Source: Methanobacteriaceae archaeon (GTDB taxonomy: Archaea; Methanobacteriota; Methanobacteria; Methanobacteriales; Methanobacteriaceae). From it: a stretch of 9,280 nt of DNA. Positions 6,839 to 9,280 of this stretch are shown here, one piece after another (position 1 is the stretch's first letter; every line of letters begins with the position of its first letter). The position numbers were made by a program, and so were the translations under genes. Under the pieces are notes generated by a model. That model saw nothing but the letters and a program-made list of their open reading frames with translations. It did not search any database and was not told the origin of the DNA. Where the stretch lies: contig JAUXXK010000454.1 of NCBI GenBank assembly GCA_030681145.1, forward strand, positions 1 through 9,280, read 5' to 3'.

Positions 6839-6887
6839 TCTTACTTATGTAATTAATTTAGGCGATAAATCTACCCGGCGGTAAAAA

Positions 6888-7625
6888 ATGAGAAAAATGT
6901 TTATTTCACTGATATTACCTGTTTCAGTAATTATAATCTGGACCATTCTAACAACTTTCACCGGATTAATACCCTCATATTTCCTTCCAAGCCCGTCTGA
7001 AGTTCTACAATCATTTGAAACACTTTTAATGAATGGACAGTTAGTTCAAGATACCTCATTAACCTTAATGCGAGTGGTACTAGGTTTAACAGTTTCTGCA
7101 CTGGTAGGCATCCCCTTAGGAATTCTGATGGGATGGTCCAATGCTGTGAAGGACTTTTCCAGTCTGATGGTAGGTATTATTCGCCCTATTCCTCCTATTG
7201 CCTGGATACCTTTTGCCATTTTATGGTTTGGTGTGGGTCTTGAATCAGCAATTTTTATTATATTCGTAGGTAGCGTTTTCCCCATACTCATAAACACCCT
7301 GGATGGAGTTAAAAGAGTAGATAAAGTATTATTAGAGTCAGCTTACACATTAGGTGCCAGTAATAGTCAAGTACTGCTAAAAGTGGCCGTTCCAGCATCT
7401 TTACCCAGCGTTGTCACCGGATTAAAAGTAGGTGTAGGTGTGGGATTAATGTGTACGGTGGCTGCAGAGATGATAGGATCAAGCAGCGGTTTGGGATACC
7501 TTATATTCACCTCCACCAGCATGTTAGATACTGGAAGTGCCATAGTGGGAATGCTAACCATTGGAGTTATTGGATTATGTGCCGATTATCTTTTCAGCAG
7601 AATAGAGAAGGAGGTGAGCTGGTGA
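6888..7625 (+). CDS. ABC transporter permease, SsuC/TauC type (BPD_transp_1)
   Basis: This 245-residue protein is the channel subunit of the uptake system. About six membrane helices are visible (roughly 5-25, 63-83, 92-115, 119-137, 174-195 and 216-236). The EAA loop that contacts the ATPase runs through ESAYTLGASNSQVLLKVAVP (150-169), with the conserved glycine at 156. IIRPIPPIAWIPFAILWFG (97-115) is the classic signature of the SsuC/TauC/NrtB group. The length fits the family at about 250. GGCGGT, about 5 nt before the ATG, serves as the ribosome site. It follows the binding protein by 49 bp, without a terminator, and its TGA overlaps the ATPase start codon (GTGA). Confidence 0.94.
   Translation: MRKMFISLILPVSVIIIWTILTTFTGLIPSYFLPSPSEVLQSFETLLMNGQLVQDTSLTLMRVVLGLTVSALVGIPLGILMGWSNAVKDFSSLMVGIIRPIPPIAWIPFAILWFGVGLESAIFIIFVGSVFPILINTLDGVKRVDKVLLESAYTLGASNSQVLLKVAVPASLPSVVTGLKVGVGVGLMCTVAAEMIGSSSGLGYLIFTSTSMLDTGSAIVGMLTIGVIGLCADYLFSRIEKEVSW
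7610..7617 (+). promoter_or_regulatory. Full-length Shine-Dalgarno that decides the ATPase start
   Basis: GGAGGTGA, a full match to the usual archaeal 16S 3'-end complement, lies inside the last codons of the permease gene and 4 nt before the GTG at 7622. It fixes the ATPase start at that GTG rather than at an upstream in-frame ATG (7451). Confidence 0.88.
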
Positions 7626-8365
7626 TAACCTTGGAAAATATTACTAAAAGTTTCATTCAAGAAGAAAAAGAACATACGAGCCTCCAAAATATCAATTTAA
7701 ATGTGAATAAAGGAGAATTCCTCTGTATAGTAGGCCCCTCAGGTTGCGGAAAAACCACCCTACTTCGTATGATTGCGGGATTAGATTTCCCCACCAATGG
7801 TCGTATATTTGAGGGTGAAACTGAGATATCCTGCCCTAGCAGAGAAAGAGGTTATGTATTCCAACAGTACTCCTTATTTCCATGGCGTAATGTATTGGAT
7901 AATATAGCCTTTGGATTAGAAGTAAAAGGGCTGGAAGAAAAAGAAAGATACCAGAAAGCCCGGAAATACTTGAAAATGGTTGGATTATCCCAGTATGAAA
8001 GTAGTTCCCCAAAAGAATTATCCGGAGGCATGAAACAAAGAGTTGCTATTGCCCGTTCTCTGGTCAATGACCCGCAAGTTCTTTTAATGGATGAACCATT
8101 TTCCGCCCTGGATGTTCAGACCAGACACAAGCTCCAGGAAGAACTGGTACGCATTTGGAGTGAAGAACAGAAAACAATTATATTCGTAACTCATAATGTG
8201 GATGAAGCTATTTTTCTGGCCGATCGTGTGGTTGTTTTAAGCCATGGCCCTGGAAAAATAATAAAAACTTTTAATATTAACCTGAATAGGATTCGCGACC
8301 GTTCCACGCCTGAATTTTTAAATCTGAAAAAAGAAATTACGAGTTTGTTAGAAATAGAGTTATGA
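7622..8365 (+). CDS. ABC transporter ATP-binding protein, SsuB/TauB/NrtD type
   Basis: This 247-residue cytosolic ATPase drives the uptake system. It has Walker A GPSGCGKTT (38-46), Q-loop VFQQYSLFPWRNV (79-91, a SsuB/TauB/NrtD hallmark), signature LSGGM (133-137), Walker B VLLMDEP (153-159), D-loop SALD (161-164) and switch H191. All catalytic elements are intact. The start is GTG, set by a strong Shine-Dalgarno and by the family N-terminus ITLENITKSF. An upstream in-frame ATG at 7451 would add 57 residues that merely read the permease gene in another frame. The GTGA overlap with the permease stop implies translational coupling. It is the last gene of the operon and converges on nifB. No T-rich tract is seen on its coding strand downstream. 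Confidence 0.95.
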   Translation: MITLENITKSFIQEEKEHTSLQNINLNVNKGEFLCIVGPSGCGKTTLLRMIAGLDFPTNGRIFEGETEISCPSRERGYVFQQYSLFPWRNVLDNIAFGLEVKGLEEKERYQKARKYLKMVGLSQYESSSPKELSGGMKQRVAIARSLVNDPQVLLMDEPFSALDVQTRHKLQEELVRIWSEEQKTIIFVTHNVDEAIFLADRVVVLSHGPGKIIKTFNINLNRIRDRSTPEFLNLKKEITSLLEIEL

Positions 8366-8417
8366 AACTCCATTATTAAAATGAACTGATATTTGACATA
8401 TATAAAATTAATTAAAG

Positions 8418-8445
8418 AAAAAAATAGAAAATAAAAACAGAAAAA
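8418..8445 (-). terminator. U-rich terminator of nifB
   Basis: Starting 5 nt past the nifB stop, the minus strand carries four T runs (T5, T5, T4, T7) within 28 nt, with almost no other base between. This is the typical hairpin-free archaeal termination signal. It lies in the 85-bp gap between the convergent transporter operon and nifB. Confidence 0.65.
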
Positions 8446-8450
8446 GCAGT

Positions 8451-9280
8451 TTAGTAGTGACTAGCTGGTGTCATATCCAGATGCTTGTCTTCTTTATGTT
8501 TTCCTGGAATTCCATAAGCATCAGCTCGGCACTGAGTACATGCACGGAATATAGGCATAATTTCCTCTACTTCATCCCTTACTTTTTCAATCTGGGCACA
8601 GTTGGGTCTGGAATAATCTTTCATGTTTCCCAGAGGGATGAGTGGAATGATATTCATTAAAGACGCTCCTCTTTTTTTAACTTCAGCAGCAATATCTTTA
8701 ATGTGTTCGTCATTAAGGCCGGGGATTAAAACACTGTTGACTTTAACCACAATTCCTTTTTCCACAATTTTTTCAATTCCATCCAACTGATTTTTGGATA
8801 GTATCTTGAAGGCTTCTTCTCCCTCGTAGACTTTTCCCTTATAAACAACATGAGAATAAATTTTCTTTCCTATTTCAGGGTCTAAAGCATTTACCGTTAC
8901 AGTAATAGTACTTACGTTCATATCTCCCAGTTCATCAGCCTTATCTGGTAATAAAAGGCCGTTAGTACTCATACATTTTATTAAATCTGGAAAATCCTTA
9001 TCAATCTGTTTGAAGAATTCAAATGTTTCTTCATTAGCCAGAGCATCCCCCGGCCCTGCTACACCAATCACAGATATTGGCATTTCTTGAATTACTTTTT
9101 CCACATGTTCAACTGCTTCATCTACATTCATTATTCGAGAAGCTACACCCGGACGACTTTCACACTGGTTTATTTCTCTTGTGCAGAAATTGCAGTGAAT
9201 ATTACATTTAGGAGCAATTGGTAAGTGTGCCCTTCCCACTTTATCGTGCATTTTTTCATTAAAGCAAGGGTGTGCTTTAG
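8451..9280 (-). CDS. nifB: NifB, radical SAM FeMo-cofactor core synthase, partial (N-terminus beyond the right edge)
   Basis: NifB uses radical SAM chemistry to insert a carbide and fuse two [4Fe-4S] clusters into NifB-co, the [8Fe-9S-C] core of nitrogenase cofactors. 275 residues are visible. They begin KAHPCFNEK, then KVGRAHLPIAPKCN (visible 13-26), the conserved NifB N-terminal block. C25, C29 and C32 form the CX3CX2C radical SAM motif (CNIHCNFC). Further marks are ESRPGVASR, VAGPGDALANEETF (SAM-binding GPGD) and a C-terminal CTQCRADAYGIPGK with C247 and C250, the conserved CxxCRADA site for the accessory clusters. The ATG at 9251 is internal: the conserved HPC block lies before it and the frame stays open to the edge. 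The stop comes shortly after CRADA, so there is no fused NifX domain, as in other methanogen NifB proteins. No other nif gene is within view. Confidence 0.95.
   Translation of the reverse strand, partial: KAHPCFNEKMHDKVGRAHLPIAPKCNIHCNFCTREINQCESRPGVASRIMNVDEAVEHVEKVIQEMPISVIGVAGPGDALANEETFEFFKQIDKDFPDLIKCMSTNGLLLPDKADELGDMNVSTITVTVNALDPEIGKKIYSHVVYKGKVYEGEEAFKILSKNQLDGIEKIVEKGIVVKVNSVLIPGLNDEHIKDIAAEVKKRGASLMNIIPLIPLGNMKDYSRPNCAQIEKVRDEVEEIMPIFRACTQCRADAYGIPGKHKEDKHLDMTPASHY

Noticed and set aside
6839..6887. Separate promoter or small gene between binding protein and permease
   Set aside because: Only 49 bp, with no TATA-like element at a usable distance and no open frame; it is best read as an intra-operon spacer.
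7451..7621. N-terminal extension of the uptake ATPase from an ATG at 7451
   Set aside because: It translates the permease coding region in a different frame, has no family similarity, and the GTG at 7622 has a perfect ribosome site and the expected family N-terminus.
9249..9251. ATG at 9251 as the nifB start
   Set aside because: The conserved NifB block HPCFNEK is encoded just before it, so the true start must lie beyond the right edge.

Overview
The window looks like chromosomal DNA of a methanogenic archaeon, most probably Methanobacteriales (Methanobacterium-like). It is AT-rich. It carries the archaeal genes dphB (diphthamide on EF-2) and an archaeal-type trm5, and a stand-alone methanogen-type nifB. 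Spacers are A/T-rich with TATA-like boxes, and gene ends carry U-rich archaeal termination tracts instead of hairpins. The genus is inferred from protein resemblance, not computed.

Layout. Positions 1-3497 hold four leftward genes, read from right to left: dphB, an ABC ATPase, an ABC-2 type permease, and a SAM-dependent methyltransferase cut by the left edge. ATPase and permease overlap by 4 bp and form one exporter. From 3698 to 4717 a tRNA m1G37 methyltransferase (trm5) runs rightward, divergent from dphB across a 200-bp spacer. From 4748 to 5677 a leftward mtnA-type isomerase converges on trm5 with a 30-bp gap. From 5882 to 8365 a rightward three-gene operon encodes an SsuABC/TauABC-like uptake system: membrane-anchored binding protein, permease and ATPase. 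From 8451 to the right edge a leftward nifB is cut, missing its N-terminal start.

How the genes relate. dphB and trm5 both modify the translation machinery (EF-2 and tRNA position 37) and share one control region. mtnA belongs to salvage of methylthioadenosine and 5'-deoxyadenosine, the latter being a by-product of radical SAM enzymes such as NifB. The transporter between them probably imports a small anion, such as a sulfonate, but its substrate cannot be read from sequence.

No stretch above 300 bases lacks a gene. The longest spacers, 3498-3697 and 5678-5881 (200 and 204 bp), hold divergent promoter regions with small repeats. I saw no tRNA, rRNA, CRISPR array, insertion sequence, prophage gene or recognisable riboswitch. 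The gene content is mostly ordinary core and transport genes. I do not see a clear undescribed system; the best leads are the transporter's substrate and the small repeats in the two divergent promoter regions.
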